A stretch of DNA of 64,000 nucleotides from Bacteroidota bacterium (GCA_013288945.1 JABDAZ010000002.1:1-64000); one strand, 5' to 3'; shown: positions 44,922 through 53,972, counted from the stretch's first letter. The notes: a model not told the origin generated them from the sequence alone. Made by a program: numbers and translations.

Positions 44922-45392
44922 ATGATTATTTTAAAAGAAGGCGATAAAGCGCCGGCGTTTTCAGGAAAAGATCAGGATGGAAAAAAAATTTCCCTGGCAG
45001 ATTATAAAGGGAAAAAAGTAGTCATTTATTTTTATCCGCAAGATGATACGGAAACCTGCACCATACAAGCCTGCAACCTGCGCGACAATTATGCTTTATT
45101 AAAAAAAGAAGGTTTTACAATTCTCGGCATCAGCCCCGATGATGAAAAAAGCCATAAAAAATTTGAAACAAAATTTGATTTGCCTTACACATTAATCGCC
45201 GATACACAACACACGATTATTAATAAATTCGGCGTGTGGGGCGAAAAGCAAATGTTTGGGAATAAATATATGGGGCTGCACCGAACCACTTTTGTAATTG
45301 ATGAAAAAGGGATTATTAAAAAAATATTTTTAAAACCAAAATCAAAACAACACGCGGAGGAGATCGTGAAGGCGTTGAAGGAAATTAAATAG
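44922..45392 (+). CDS. bcp: Thioredoxin-dependent thiol peroxidase (BCP/peroxiredoxin)
   Basis: A 156-residue peroxiredoxin of the BCP/PrxQ group. The peroxidatic cysteine C46 lies in DDTETCTIQAC; the resolving C51 is five residues later, as in E. coli Bcp (C45, C50). It reduces hydrogen peroxide and organic peroxides with thioredoxin. No signal peptide, so it is cytoplasmic, complementing the exported GPx at 9.7 kb. The ATG at 44922 follows a heptad element directly. Confidence 0.93.
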   Translation: MIILKEGDKAPAFSGKDQDGKKISLADYKGKKVVIYFYPQDDTETCTIQACNLRDNYALLKKEGFTILGISPDDEKSHKKFETKFDLPYTLIADTQHTIINKFGVWGEKQMFGNKYMGLHRTTFVIDEKGIIKKIFLKPKSKQHAEEIVKALKEIK

Positions 45393-45431
45393 GATGCTAT
45401 TTAAAGTAGTTTTTTAAAATGGATACAAAAA

Positions 45432-45638
45432 ATGGTTCGTTATAAAATAATAATTTACTTTTTAATATTAGTAATTTTCTTTTTAGGCTTTTATGAAAAA
45501 TTAACTGGAAATATTTTAAATGAGCGTTATTATATTTACAGACATGGAATTACTCACATGACTATTTCAGGAAATTTATTAATGTTTCTCGCGTTCTTTT
45601 TATTTATAGTTTGTAGCTATGTTTTCAAAAAATATTAA
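45432..45638 (+). CDS. Small putative membrane protein, unknown
   Basis: A 68-residue product with two hydrophobic stretches (5-21, KIIIYFLILVIFFLGF, and 48-63, LLMFLAFFLFIVCSYVF) separated by a polar loop. It begins with ATG 39 bases after bcp, in the same direction. No family recognised. The membrane pattern and a lack of any competing frame support a real gene, but short AT-rich frames can arise by chance, so this is tentative. Confidence 0.5.
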   Translation: MVRYKIIIYFLILVIFFLGFYEKLTGNILNERYYIYRHGITHMTISGNLLMFLAFFLFIVCSYVFKKY

Positions 45639-45659
45639 TAATTGCAAATAGATAAACTT

Positions 45660-46436
45660 TCAAATCACCCAACTAACTTCCCCAAAATCAAAACTTCTTT
45701 CGATTGTATTAACAGTTATTAATCTGCCCTGCGGGGTTACTTCTTTTATTAATGTTTCAAAAATTGTTTCATCTTTTTTCAATCTTACTATTTCATTTCT
45801 TTTGTATAAACGTTGGTTGTAATCATTAATAATTTCATTATTCTTTTTATTTATTAATGAGCGATATCTTTTATCAATGCAAATGCACAGTTCTTTGGCG
45901 AGATGAATAACATCAAAGGTTTTTCCGGATTCTTTTTTTAATGATGTCGGGTTTGGCAAATGCGCATCAAATATTTCCTGGTTGATATTAATGCCGGTGC
46001 CTGCAATGGCCCACTGCCATTTATTTCCATGCAAAATGTTTTCTATTAAAATGCCCCCTGTCTTTCTGTCATTAATGTATAAATCGTTTGGCCATTTTAT
46101 AAAAATTTTATCACTTAGATATTTACTTAAAAAATCATTACATGCAAGTGCAATGCACGCGCTTAATAAAAATTGCTGATCGATGGAAATGAAGGCTGGT
46201 TGCAGCACTGCGCTCATGGTAATGTTTTCTCCAGGCTTTGCGGCCCATGTTTTTCCGCGCTGCCCTTTGCCTGCAAATTGGTGGTGCGCAAAGAAAACGT
46301 TTCCTTCGAAAGCCAATCCTGCATGAACCTGTGCCATGGCATAGTTGTTGGTACTGTCAACCGATTGCAACTCAATAAAAGTATAGCCGGAAGGAAGTTC
46401 GGGTTTTAGTGGATGGATGGTGGTGGGATGTGACAA
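45660..46436 (-). CDS. birA: Biotin--[acetyl-CoA-carboxylase] ligase
   Basis: A 258-residue enzyme that attaches biotin to carboxyl carrier proteins. The biotin-binding motif is AGKGQRGKTWAAKPGENI, followed by the IKWPNDLYINDRKTGGILIE block and GTGININ. There is no N-terminal helix-turn-helix, so it is a monofunctional ligase and not a repressor. The start appears to be TTG at 46436; no ATG is available upstream or shortly downstream before the conserved DSTN. It diverges from rsfS. Confidence 0.93.
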   Translation of the reverse strand: MSHPTTIHPLKPELPSGYTFIELQSVDSTNNYAMAQVHAGLAFEGNVFFAHHQFAGKGQRGKTWAAKPGENITMSAVLQPAFISIDQQFLLSACIALACNDFLSKYLSDKIFIKWPNDLYINDRKTGGILIENILHGNKWQWAIAGTGININQEIFDAHLPNPTSLKKESGKTFDVIHLAKELCICIDKRYRSLINKKNNEIINDYNQRLYKRNEIVRLKKDETIFETLIKEVTPQGRLITVNTIERSFDFGEVSWVI

Positions 46437-46444
46437 AAGATTAC

Positions 46445-46452
46445 TATTTTTG
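46445..46452 (+). promoter_or_regulatory. Possible Bacteroidota -7 element (TATTTTTG) ahead of rsfS
   Basis: TATTTTTG matches the phylum's TAnnTTTG consensus and lies 140 bases before the rsfS start. No good -33 TTG box is seen 19-21 bases upstream, so this is weak. Confidence 0.25.
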
Positions 46453-46591
46453 AGCGGTGCGAAAATAAGATATGTATTTTATAATTTGAGCAAACAAGCA
46501 ACAGTAAAGGATTTGAGGGCACAGGAAATGGAAAAGAATAATAGCTTACTTCACACTTTACAATATAATTCATCACAAAACGTCTTTATTA

Positions 46592-46996
46592 TTGGAACAA
46601 TTGTCTGTATTAGCTACCCGTAAAAAAACAGGCGTAGCGCGAGTAACGAGGAATTCGAAAATTTTTAAAACAATCATCCACGCAATACAGGAAAAAAAGG
46701 GAGAATTTATAGTGTCTCTCGATCTTCATAAAATCCATGAAGCGGTTGCAGATTTTTTTATCGTTTGTGAAGCCAAAAGCACCACACAGGTAAAAGCAAT
46801 TGCAGACTATATTGAAGAAGAAGTAAGCAAGGTTTGCGGAGAAGATGCGTATAAACATGAGGGAAGACAAGCTTCTCAGTGGATTTTGATTGATTATGTA
46901 AACATCGTTGTTCATGTAATGCAACCCGAAACCAGGAAGTTTTATAAACTGGAAGAAATGTGGAGCGATGGAAAATCAGAAGAACATCCCGGATAA
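46592..46996 (+). CDS. rsfS: Ribosome silencing factor RsfS
   Basis: A 134-residue protein of the RsfS/Iojap family, which binds uL14 and blocks joining of ribosomal subunits under nutrient limitation. The typical segments are SKIFKTIIHAIQEKKGE, DLHKIHEAVADFFIVCEAKS and GRQASQWILIDYVNIVVHV. The first 20 residues (MEQLSVLATRKKTGVARVTR) precede the fold and are not conserved; the start is TTG. It precedes ftsH, a recurrent gene order in Bacteroidota. Confidence 0.93.
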   Translation: MEQLSVLATRKKTGVARVTRNSKIFKTIIHAIQEKKGEFIVSLDLHKIHEAVADFFIVCEAKSTTQVKAIADYIEEEVSKVCGEDAYKHEGRQASQWILIDYVNIVVHVMQPETRKFYKLEEMWSDGKSEEHPG

Positions 46997-47119
46997 TTGA
47001 TGATGATATAATGGATAATAAAGCTTTAACAAACTTATCGCTCGTTATAATGTTATATAATTTTTGAATTTTTACTTTTCATTTTTTAATTAATAAGAAC
47101 AGTCCACGAAAAATAAAAT

Positions 47120-49225
47120 ATGCCACAGGAAGATTTGAAACAAAACGATAAAAGTAATTTTCCCCGGTTCAGGCCGAGAGGAGATGATGATAGCAGCAAT
47201 CCTAAAAAAGGCCCAAAGTTTAATATCTACTGGATATGGGGAATTATTGCAGTGGTATTATTGGCGTTCCAGTTTTTTCCTGCATTTTCTCCGGATGCAC
47301 ACCAGATTGAAGAATTGGATTTCAGAAAAGAAATGCTTGCAAAAGGCGACGTAGAAAAATTGGATTTGATTTCCAATAAAGCTGAAGTTCGCGTTTATAT
47401 TAAAAAAGACAGCCTTCAAAAATCTTATTATCGCGATAAGCTCGGAAAAAATGGATGGACAGGAAATGGCGTTGCCAAAGAAGGCCCGCAGTTTGAATTT
47501 AAAGTTTCTGATGTAAAAGATTATGAAAAAGTGCTCCGCGAGTTCTTTTTAAAAAACCCGGGAATACAGGAAGTTAATATAGAATCAAAACAGGAAGGCG
47601 AATGGTTTGGCCCGATTTTACAATTAATCGTTCCTATTTTAATAATCGTATTAATATGGGTGATGCTGATGCGCAAAATGGGTGGACAAGCCGGAAGCGG
47701 TGGTCCAGGCGGCATTTTTAATATTGGCAAATCGAAAGCAACCTTGTTTGATAAAGGAACAAAAGTAGCTATCACTTTTAATGATGTTGCAGGTTTGGAT
47801 GAAGCGAAAGTGGAAGTGATGGAAATTGTTGACTTCTTAAAAAATCCCAAAAAATATACAGCGCTTGGTGGTAAAATTCCGAAAGGAGCATTGCTTGTTG
47901 GCCCTCCGGGAACAGGTAAAACTTTGCTTGCAAAAGCAATGGCTGGTGAAGCACAGGTCCCATTTTTTTCTATGAGTGGTTCTGACTTTGTCGAATTATT
48001 TGTGGGTGTTGGTGCAAGCCGCGTGCGAGATTTATTTAAACAAGCGCGCGAAAAAGCGCCATGTATAATTTTTATAGATGAAATAGATGCAATAGGCCGC
48101 GCCCGCGGAAAGAATGCAATCATGAGCAATGACGAACGCGAAAGCACATTGAATCAATTATTGGTGGAGATGGATGGTTTCGGCGGTGACAGTGGTATTA
48201 TCGTTTTAGCAGCAACAAACCGCCCGGATGTTTTGGATACAGCATTATTGCGCCCGGGTCGTTTCGACAGGCAAATTTCTATTGATAAACCAGATTTGAA
48301 AGGACGTGAAGCCATCTTTAAAGTGCATTTGAAACCAATTAAAATTTCGAGCAAATTAGATATTCATAAACTGGCTGAACAAACGCCAGGTTTTGCAGGT
48401 GCAGATATTGCAAACGTTTGTAATGAAGCCGCATTAATAGCTGCAAGAAAAGGAAAAGATAATGTGGAGATGGAAGATTTCCAGGATGCAGTTGATCGTG
48501 TAATCGGTGGTTTGGAAAAGAAAAATAAAATCATTTCACCAGATGAAAAGAAAATCATTGCATATCACGAAGCTGGTCACGCCATTTGTGGTTGGTATTT
48601 GGAACATGCATATCCGTTATTAAAAGTCACCATCGTTCCGCGCGGCGTTGCTGCATTAGGTTATGCGCAATACACAGCGAAGGAACAATATTTATATAAT
48701 ACAGATCAGTTGTTTGAACAAATTTGTATGACACTTGGCGGACGCGCGAGTGAAGAATTAAATTTTGGAAAAATTTCTACCGGCGCGCAAAATGATTTGC
48801 AACAAATCACACGCATTGCATATTCAATGGTTACGGTTTATGGAATGAATGACAAAGTGGGTAAAGTAAGTTTTTATGATCCTGCACAGGAAAATTCTTT
48901 TACAAAACCATACTCGGAAGAAACATCAAAATTAATTGATGAAGAAGCGCGTAAATTAATTGACCGCGCATACGAATACACGAAAGAATTATTATTATCA
49001 AAAACAAAAGAAGTAAAAATTCTGGCCGAAGCATTATTGCTGAGAGAGGTTTTATTCCAAAGTGATGTGGAAGCATTAATAGGCAAACGCCCTTTTGAAG
49101 AAAAAAGATTGCTTGATGTAACTGAACCAGCAGAAGCAGATCACACAAAAGAAGTTGTTATTGAAAACAGAACAACTTCCGGAACAACAACTGTTAATCC
49201 TCAAGTGCCGGAAGAAGTAAAATAA
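47120..49225 (+). CDS. ftsH: ATP-dependent zinc metalloprotease FtsH
   Basis: A 701-residue membrane protease for quality control of membrane proteins. Two membrane helices (36-53 and 166-184) flank a periplasmic region. The AAA domain has Walker A GPPGTGKT (261-268), Walker B IIFIDEID (316-323) and the second region of homology. The zinc site is HEAGH at 483-487, with the third ligand expected downstream. Length is typical (E. coli 644, this clade near 700). A short 4-base gap to the next gene argues for co-translation. Confidence 0.97.
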   Translation: MPQEDLKQNDKSNFPRFRPRGDDDSSNPKKGPKFNIYWIWGIIAVVLLAFQFFPAFSPDAHQIEELDFRKEMLAKGDVEKLDLISNKAEVRVYIKKDSLQKSYYRDKLGKNGWTGNGVAKEGPQFEFKVSDVKDYEKVLREFFLKNPGIQEVNIESKQEGEWFGPILQLIVPILIIVLIWVMLMRKMGGQAGSGGPGGIFNIGKSKATLFDKGTKVAITFNDVAGLDEAKVEVMEIVDFLKNPKKYTALGGKIPKGALLVGPPGTGKTLLAKAMAGEAQVPFFSMSGSDFVELFVGVGASRVRDLFKQAREKAPCIIFIDEIDAIGRARGKNAIMSNDERESTLNQLLVEMDGFGGDSGIIVLAATNRPDVLDTALLRPGRFDRQISIDKPDLKGREAIFKVHLKPIKISSKLDIHKLAEQTPGFAGADIANVCNEAALIAARKGKDNVEMEDFQDAVDRVIGGLEKKNKIISPDEKKIIAYHEAGHAICGWYLEHAYPLLKVTIVPRGVAALGYAQYTAKEQYLYNTDQLFEQICMTLGGRASEELNFGKISTGAQNDLQQITRIAYSMVTVYGMNDKVGKVSFYDPAQENSFTKPYSEETSKLIDEEARKLIDRAYEYTKELLLSKTKEVKILAEALLLREVLFQSDVEALIGKRPFEEKRLLDVTEPAEADHTKEVVIENRTTSGTTTVNPQVPEEVK

Positions 49226-49229
49226 GATT

Positions 49230-49871
49230 ATGAAAGTATCACCTGCAAAGGAAAATATACTTAAAAAAATAAGACAGGCGTTGAGTCAATCAACGCCTGT
49301 TCCTTTTCCACAAAGCGAAGGAAATAATTCTGTTTATAATGCAGCACAACAGGAATTGGAAATTGAATTTGCAGAAAAATTTACCAACCTGCTTGGCAAA
49401 TTTGTGTATTGTATTAATGAGCAGGAAATGGCCGTGCAACTAAACAATCTTGTGAAGCATAATGATTGGAAAAATATTTTTTGCAGGGAAGATAAACTGA
49501 AAGATATTTTACAAACGAATTCCATCAATTATTTATCGCAGGCAGATTTAAACAATTGCGATGCCGGCATTACAAGCTGCGAATTATTAATAGCAAGAAC
49601 CGGCAGCATTGTGATGAGTGCCGCGCAGCAAAGCGGCCGCACAGTAAGCGTTTATTCTCCCATACATATTTGCATCGCGTACACAAATCAATTGGTGTAT
49701 GATATTAAAGAAGGCCTGCAATTATTAAAAGAAAAATACCAAAACAATCTTCCATCATTAATAACCTTTGCAACCGGCCCGAGCCGCACTGCAGATATTG
49801 AAAAAACTTTAGTAGTTGGTGTGCATGGTCCAAAAGAAGTGTATGTTTTTTTAGTTGATAATATTGATTAG
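49230..49871 (+). CDS. lutC: LutC/YkgG-family LUD-domain protein
   Basis: A 213-residue protein of the LutC (YkgG) family, a subunit of the LutABC lactate oxidation system, though many single-domain members have unknown roles. The LUD fold is recognised by LGKFVYCINE, CDAGITSCELLIARTGSIVMS, and GPSRTADIEKTLVVGVHGPKE, which forms the ending. It lies 4 bases after ftsH, an arrangement I recall from other Bacteroidota, where this gene is not beside lutA or lutB. Whether it serves lactate metabolism is therefore uncertain. Confidence 0.85.
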   Translation: MKVSPAKENILKKIRQALSQSTPVPFPQSEGNNSVYNAAQQELEIEFAEKFTNLLGKFVYCINEQEMAVQLNNLVKHNDWKNIFCREDKLKDILQTNSINYLSQADLNNCDAGITSCELLIARTGSIVMSAAQQSGRTVSVYSPIHICIAYTNQLVYDIKEGLQLLKEKYQNNLPSLITFATGPSRTADIEKTLVVGVHGPKEVYVFLVDNID

Positions 49872-49953
49872 GTTATTGTTTTTATTAACGATAATATTTT
49901 AATACTATAATTTTTTATTTTGAAATTGTAATTTTAAATACAATCAATTCATC

Positions 49954-50133
49954 ATGACAGAAATTATTTTTATAATAGAAGATGCGCTGGATGGAGGTTT
50001 TACAGCAAAAGCATTAGGCGAAAGCATATTTACAGAAGCGGAAACAATCGAACAATTAAAAGTAAATATGCGAGAAGCCGTCGAATGTCATTTTGATGAA
50101 AAAAATATGATTGCCGAAAAATTATTCAACTGA
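49954..50133 (+). CDS. HicB-like antitoxin-family protein, apparently orphan
   Basis: A 59-residue frame from ATG 49954: MTEIIFIIEDALDGGFTAKA, then LGESIFTEAETIEQL, ending in CHFDEKNMIAEKLFN. It matches the small HicB-like/UPF0150 family often misannotated as 2-oxoisovalerate dehydrogenase: a beta-strand, Gly-Gly-Tyr/Phe-Thr-Ala motif, and EAxTIEEL helix. Such antitoxins usually pair with a HicA toxin gene directly after or before. None is present: lpxH begins 51 bases later. The usual C-terminal RLHIVRDE-type strand is missing or replaced, so the protein may be decayed. Confidence 0.7.
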   Translation: MTEIIFIIEDALDGGFTAKALGESIFTEAETIEQLKVNMREAVECHFDEKNMIAEKLFN

Positions 50134-50184
50134 TCTTTTTTACTTCTGCATTAGATTTACATTTGATAAATTATAAAGCAGTTC

Positions 50185-50970
50185 ATGCAAATTTCTTCTT
50201 CTAAAAAAATATATTTTCTTTCTGATTTTCATCTTGGCGCGCCAAATTATGACGCAAGTTTAATCCGCGAAAAACGCATCGTTCAGTTTTTAGATGAAAT
50301 AAAAAAAGATGCTGCAATCATTTTTATCGTTGGCGATCTTTTTGATTTTTGGTACGAATACAGAACTGTTGTCCCAAAAGGTTATACACGGATTTTAGGA
50401 AAATTGGCAGAGCTAACCGACAGCGGAATTGCTATGCATTTTTTTGTTGGCAACCACGATATGTGGATGAGCGGATATTTTGAAAAGGAATTAAACATCC
50501 CCGTTTATTATGAACCGAAAGCATTTGAATGGAATGGAAAAAAATTTTTAATCGGCCACGGCGATGGATTAGGCCCGGGCGATGAAGGATATAAATTCAT
50601 TAAAAAAATATTCAGGAATAAATTTTGCCAATGGCTGTTTGGTATTTTGCCACCGGCTGTTGGTGTTGGCCTTGCAAATTATTTTAGCCGAAAAAGCCGC
50701 GCTGCAACTGGACAATTGGACGAACATTTTTTAGGCGAAGAAAATGAATGGCTGATAACTTATTGCAAAGAAGTTTTACAAAACCAATACTTTGATTATC
50801 TTGTTTTCGGACACAGGCATTTGCCGATTGATTTTAAATTGAAAGATGGAAGCAGGTATATTAATCTTGGCGATTGGATTAATTATTGCACCTATGCTGT
50901 GTTTGACGGAGATAATTTATTATTACAATCGTGGTTGCCGGAAATGGAAAATAAAATTATAAAAGCATAA
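50185..50970 (+). CDS. lpxH: UDP-2,3-diacylglucosamine diphosphatase (LpxH-like)
   Basis: A 261-residue calcineurin-fold phosphoesterase that would hydrolyse UDP-2,3-diacylglucosamine to lipid X in lipid A synthesis. Metal ligands appear in order: DFHLG (D14, H16), GDLFDFWYEY, GNHDMW, GHGDGLGPGD and FGHRHLP. The length and the GDLFDFWYEY motif fit the LpxH group. It overlaps the following gene by one base (TAATG), indicating coupling. Confidence 0.92.
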   Translation: MQISSSKKIYFLSDFHLGAPNYDASLIREKRIVQFLDEIKKDAAIIFIVGDLFDFWYEYRTVVPKGYTRILGKLAELTDSGIAMHFFVGNHDMWMSGYFEKELNIPVYYEPKAFEWNGKKFLIGHGDGLGPGDEGYKFIKKIFRNKFCQWLFGILPPAVGVGLANYFSRKSRAATGQLDEHFLGEENEWLITYCKEVLQNQYFDYLVFGHRHLPIDFKLKDGSRYINLGDWINYCTYAVFDGDNLLLQSWLPEMENKIIKA

Positions 50971-51782
50971 TGCGTTTCAACTTTTTATTAATCATTTCAT
51001 TGTTTTTTATTTTGCAAACCGCGCGTGCGCAAAATGATTCTTCATTTTCTTTAACGAGAACGATGCAGGCAGATGTTGCCGATTTTACAGTTGACAATGT
51101 GGGCAACGTTTATCTTCTTACAAAAAATAATTTATTAAAAAAGTTTGATCAGAATGGTGATTCGGTTACGGTGTTTAATGCTGTAACCCGCTTTGGCGAT
51201 ATCTCTTATATTGATGTAAGCAACCCTTTAAAAATTTTATTGTACTATAAAGATTTTGCAACGATTGTTGAAGTAGATCGTTTCCTCAATATTTTAAATA
51301 CAATTGATTTGCGCAGCCTTGGTATTTTCCAGGTGAAAGCAATTGGATTGGCGTATGATAATAACTTATGGATTTATGATGAGCTGGATGCAAAACTAAA
51401 ACGCATTGGTGATGATGGCACATTAATAGATCAGACAACAGACTTCCGGCAATTGTTTGATACCATTCCTGATCCATCATTAATAACTGACCAGGGCGGT
51501 TTGGTTTATTTGTATGATGTTGCAAAAGGTGTGTATGTGTTTGATCATTACGGCACATTAAAAAGCCATGTGCAATTAAATGGCTGGCGCGATTTTACAG
51601 TGATTGATAAAAATTTAGTAGGAAGAAATGATCGCTATTTTTTAAAATACCAGTTGGGAAAAATTACAATTCAGCAGGAGCCTTTGCGCGATGCATATTT
51701 AAATGCAAGCAAAATAAAAATTACGCAATCTGCAATTTATGTGCTCAAAAAAAATATGCTTGAAATTTATACCCGCCGCTAA
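50970..51782 (+). CDS. Secreted protein with beta-propeller-like repeats, unknown
   Basis: A 270-residue exported protein with signal peptide MRFNFLLIISLFFILQTARA. The mature part shows repeating strands with the pattern V-x-N-V-Y-L-L (DNVGNVYLLTKNNLLKKF, DNNLWIYDELDAKLKRI, DQGGLVYLYDVAKGVYVF), typical of NHL or six-bladed propellers. No catalytic motif. It is translationally coupled to lpxH (one-base overlap), which suggests an envelope function; this is inference. Confidence 0.75.
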   Translation: MRFNFLLIISLFFILQTARAQNDSSFSLTRTMQADVADFTVDNVGNVYLLTKNNLLKKFDQNGDSVTVFNAVTRFGDISYIDVSNPLKILLYYKDFATIVEVDRFLNILNTIDLRSLGIFQVKAIGLAYDNNLWIYDELDAKLKRIGDDGTLIDQTTDFRQLFDTIPDPSLITDQGGLVYLYDVAKGVYVFDHYGTLKSHVQLNGWRDFTVIDKNLVGRNDRYFLKYQLGKITIQQEPLRDAYLNASKIKITQSAIYVLKKNMLEIYTRR

Positions 51783-51842
51783 AACCTATTCGTGCGAATT
51801 ACAATAAATTTGCGGTTTGATCAATACAATTAATTTTTCTTC

Positions 51843-52940
51843 ATGCACGATTTCTGGAATCAAATTATATTAAGCAATCCTGTTAAAAAATATATTGGCG
51901 TAGCCATTACCATTTTACTGGCGCTTATTCTTAAACGTTTTTTATCAAGGTTTATCGCGGGATTATTATTTCGTTTGGTAAAACGTTTTTCATCTGGTAT
52001 AGAAAAATCATCTTTTATTAATCTTATCGCAACGCCTATTTCAACATTTGTTTTTGTATTTATTTCATTTGCTGCGTTGGAAAAATTACATTTTCCGGAA
52101 GAGTTTGATTTTGATATTTATGAAGTTTCGTCAAAAGAAATTATTCATGCAATAGGTATCACTGTAATTCTTTGCGGCTTCATTTGGTTATTAATGCGCA
52201 CGATTGATTTTATCGCAATGATAATGCAGCAAAAAGCAAATGCAGAAGGCGATTTAAGAGACAATCAAATCATTACTTTTTTCCGCGATTTTTTAAAAGC
52301 GATAACAGGAATCATCGGCATATTAATGATTCTCGGTTTTGCATTTCATTTTGAAGTAACCAAACTAACAACAGGCCTCGGCATTGCAGGAGCCGCGCTG
52401 GCACTGGCTGCCAAAGAAAGTGTCGAAAATTTAATTGCCTCATTTATCATTTTTTTTGACAAACCTTTTACCGCAGGCGATACCATTAAAGTGCAAGGTT
52501 TTACAGGAATGATTGAAAAAATTGGTTTAAGAAGTACACGTATCAGAACAGATCAAAAAACATATGTAACGGTGCCCAACAAACAAATGGTTGACAGCAT
52601 AGTTGACAACCTTACATTAAGAACGCAGCGAAAAGCAGAAATACGTTTGCAAATAAGTTTGTCCGCATCGTTAGAAACGCTCACGCAATTTACAGAAGGC
52701 ATAGAAAAAATTTTGAAAAAAGACATTATGGAAAGCCCGACTGTTTTTTTAAATGACATCGCGCCAAATGCGTTTTTGGTAAATGTAGATTATTTTACGT
52801 CAACCATTTCATTAAACGATTTTAATAGCCTTAAACAAAAAATAAATTTGGAAATTTTAGAGTTGATGTCGCAATTAAAAATTGAAATGGCAGGAGCGAG
52901 TACAGATATTCGCGTGACGAATAATTCTCCGATAAATTAG
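51843..52940 (+). CDS. Small-conductance mechanosensitive channel family protein (MscS-like)
   Basis: A 365-residue channel that would release solutes upon hypo-osmotic shock. It has about four N-terminal helices (21-38, 58-78, 96-121, 139-160) before the pore helix region GLGIAGAALALAAKESVENL, where alternating Gly and Ala pack the pore as in MscS TM3. The beta domain (KPFTAGDTIKV, VPNKQMVDSIVDN) and the C-terminal cytoplasmic vestibule follow. Length is near 365, longer than E. coli MscS (286). The last codon of the gene abuts a heptad repeat that probably terminates its mRNA. Confidence 0.9.
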   Translation: MHDFWNQIILSNPVKKYIGVAITILLALILKRFLSRFIAGLLFRLVKRFSSGIEKSSFINLIATPISTFVFVFISFAALEKLHFPEEFDFDIYEVSSKEIIHAIGITVILCGFIWLLMRTIDFIAMIMQQKANAEGDLRDNQIITFFRDFLKAITGIIGILMILGFAFHFEVTKLTTGLGIAGAALALAAKESVENLIASFIIFFDKPFTAGDTIKVQGFTGMIEKIGLRSTRIRTDQKTYVTVPNKQMVDSIVDNLTLRTQRKAEIRLQISLSASLETLTQFTEGIEKILKKDIMESPTVFLNDIAPNAFLVNVDYFTSTISLNDFNSLKQKINLEILELMSQLKIEMAGASTDIRVTNNSPIN

Positions 52941-53075
52941 TTGACGTTTGACAGATGACTGTTGACTGATTTATAATTTTATCAATATTATTTTTGCAAA
53001 AAGCCTTTAATGTTTATAAAATATTAAAAGGTATAAATCATTCACTCCGTCAACTGTCATCTTTCAACCGTAAAC
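52940..53075. repeat. Inverted heptad-period repeat (GTTGACA type) between convergent genes
   Basis: The left arm is gttgacg, tttgaca, gatgact, gttgact, gatttat (52940-52974). The complement of the right arm (53041-53075) reads GTTTACG, GTTGAAA, GATGACA, GTTGACG. Four heptads therefore match in order across arms. The right arm is followed by TTTTTAT. The arms flank AT-rich sequence of 66 bases; the first base of the left arm is the last base of the mscS stop codon. Confidence 0.75.
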
Positions 53076-53078
53076 TTT

Positions 53079-53696
53079 TTATAAACTGGCTTTAAGTTCT
53101 AACAAAAAACCTTTTACTTGTTGCAGTTTATTAATCGCTTCAAAACGTTCCTGCGATTTTTTATTTTTCTTTAAAAAATCTTTTGCGCCTTCGATGGTGT
53201 ATTTGCGCTGGCGAAGTAAATGATAAATTAAATGCAGGTTTTTAATATCAACCGGGCGAAAATGGCGATCACCTTTTTTATTTTTTCTTGGCTGGATAAT
53301 ATCAAATTCATTCTCCCAAAAACGAAGTAAAGAATGGTTTACGCGAAACATTTCTGCAACCACGCCCATTGAATAATATTGTTTTTGAAACAAAATTTCA
53401 TCATCAGGAATATTAATCAAATCAGCTTCTGCAGATGTTTCTTTAATAGATTTTCTGCCGCGTGTTGATTTTATTTTTTCAGCAATTACAGGTTCATTAA
53501 TAACTTCCGGAATTGCTGTTATTTCTTCTGCTGCCTCTTTTTTTTCTTCAACCGTTATTATTGGTTTCAATGCTTTCAAACGCACGCCAACGTTTACGGG
53601 TGGCTGTTCTGCATGTATTATTAATGCTGCTTTTTCTTCCTTCAATTCTGTTTCTGCAGCAAAATCAAATGCTATTTGTGATAATAATTTGTCCAT
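53079..53696 (-). CDS. MerR-family transcriptional regulator with long N-terminal extension
   Basis: A 205-residue regulator. The winged helix of MerR is in the C-terminal half (about 107-180): QKQYYSMGVVAEMFRVNHSLLRFWENEF, ending near IEGAKDFLK. The first 105 residues are acidic and low in complexity, which is unusual but common in this Bacteroidota group. There is no ligand-binding C-terminal domain. The gene lies between the M23 peptidase gene and mscS and may control the peptidase, as the neighbourhood is conserved in my memory of the phylum; unverified. Confidence 0.8.
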   Translation of the reverse strand: MDKLLSQIAFDFAAETELKEEKAALIIHAEQPPVNVGVRLKALKPIITVEEKKEAAEEITAIPEVINEPVIAEKIKSTRGRKSIKETSAEADLINIPDDEILFQKQYYSMGVVAEMFRVNHSLLRFWENEFDIIQPRKNKKGDRHFRPVDIKNLHLIYHLLRQRKYTIEGAKDFLKKNKKSQERFEAINKLQQVKGFLLELKASL

Positions 53697-53815
53697 AGTA
53701 AAATCAATTTGTAAAAAAATAAATCCTATTGATAAAATACGGATGAGTTAAGGGCGGGATAAATATTAATTCTGCAAGCAAGATACAAATTTCAAGCCAA
53801 TGAAGGTTAAGAAAA

Positions 53816-53972
53816 CAAGGTTCAAGGTTCAAGAATCAAGGTTCAAGAGTCAGGAAATAAAATCCAACGTTCAATGCCCAAAATCCAATGCTATAATTTG
53901 ATTTTTACAATCGTATTATTGTTCCTTGAATCTTGTGCCTTGATTCTTGAACCTTGAATCTTGATTCTGGAT
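53816..53972. repeat. Inverted heptad-period repeat (CAAGGTT type)
   Basis: From 53816 twelve or so heptads begin mostly with CAA: caaggtt twice, caagaat, caaggtt, caagagt, caggaaa, taaaatc, caacgtt, caatgcc, caaaatc, caatgct. The right arm (53924-53972) is the complementary series ccttgaa, tcttgtg, ccttgat, tcttgaa, ccttgaa, tcttgat, tctggat. The right arm abuts the stop codon of the M23 gene. Confidence 0.8.

Noticed and set aside
47521-48147. 208-codon antisense frame inside ftsH
   Set aside because: It is the reverse complement of the AAA domain; no independent evidence.
53816-53972. Possible CRISPR array
   Set aside because: The units are 7 bases with no spacers; this is a simple periodic repeat.
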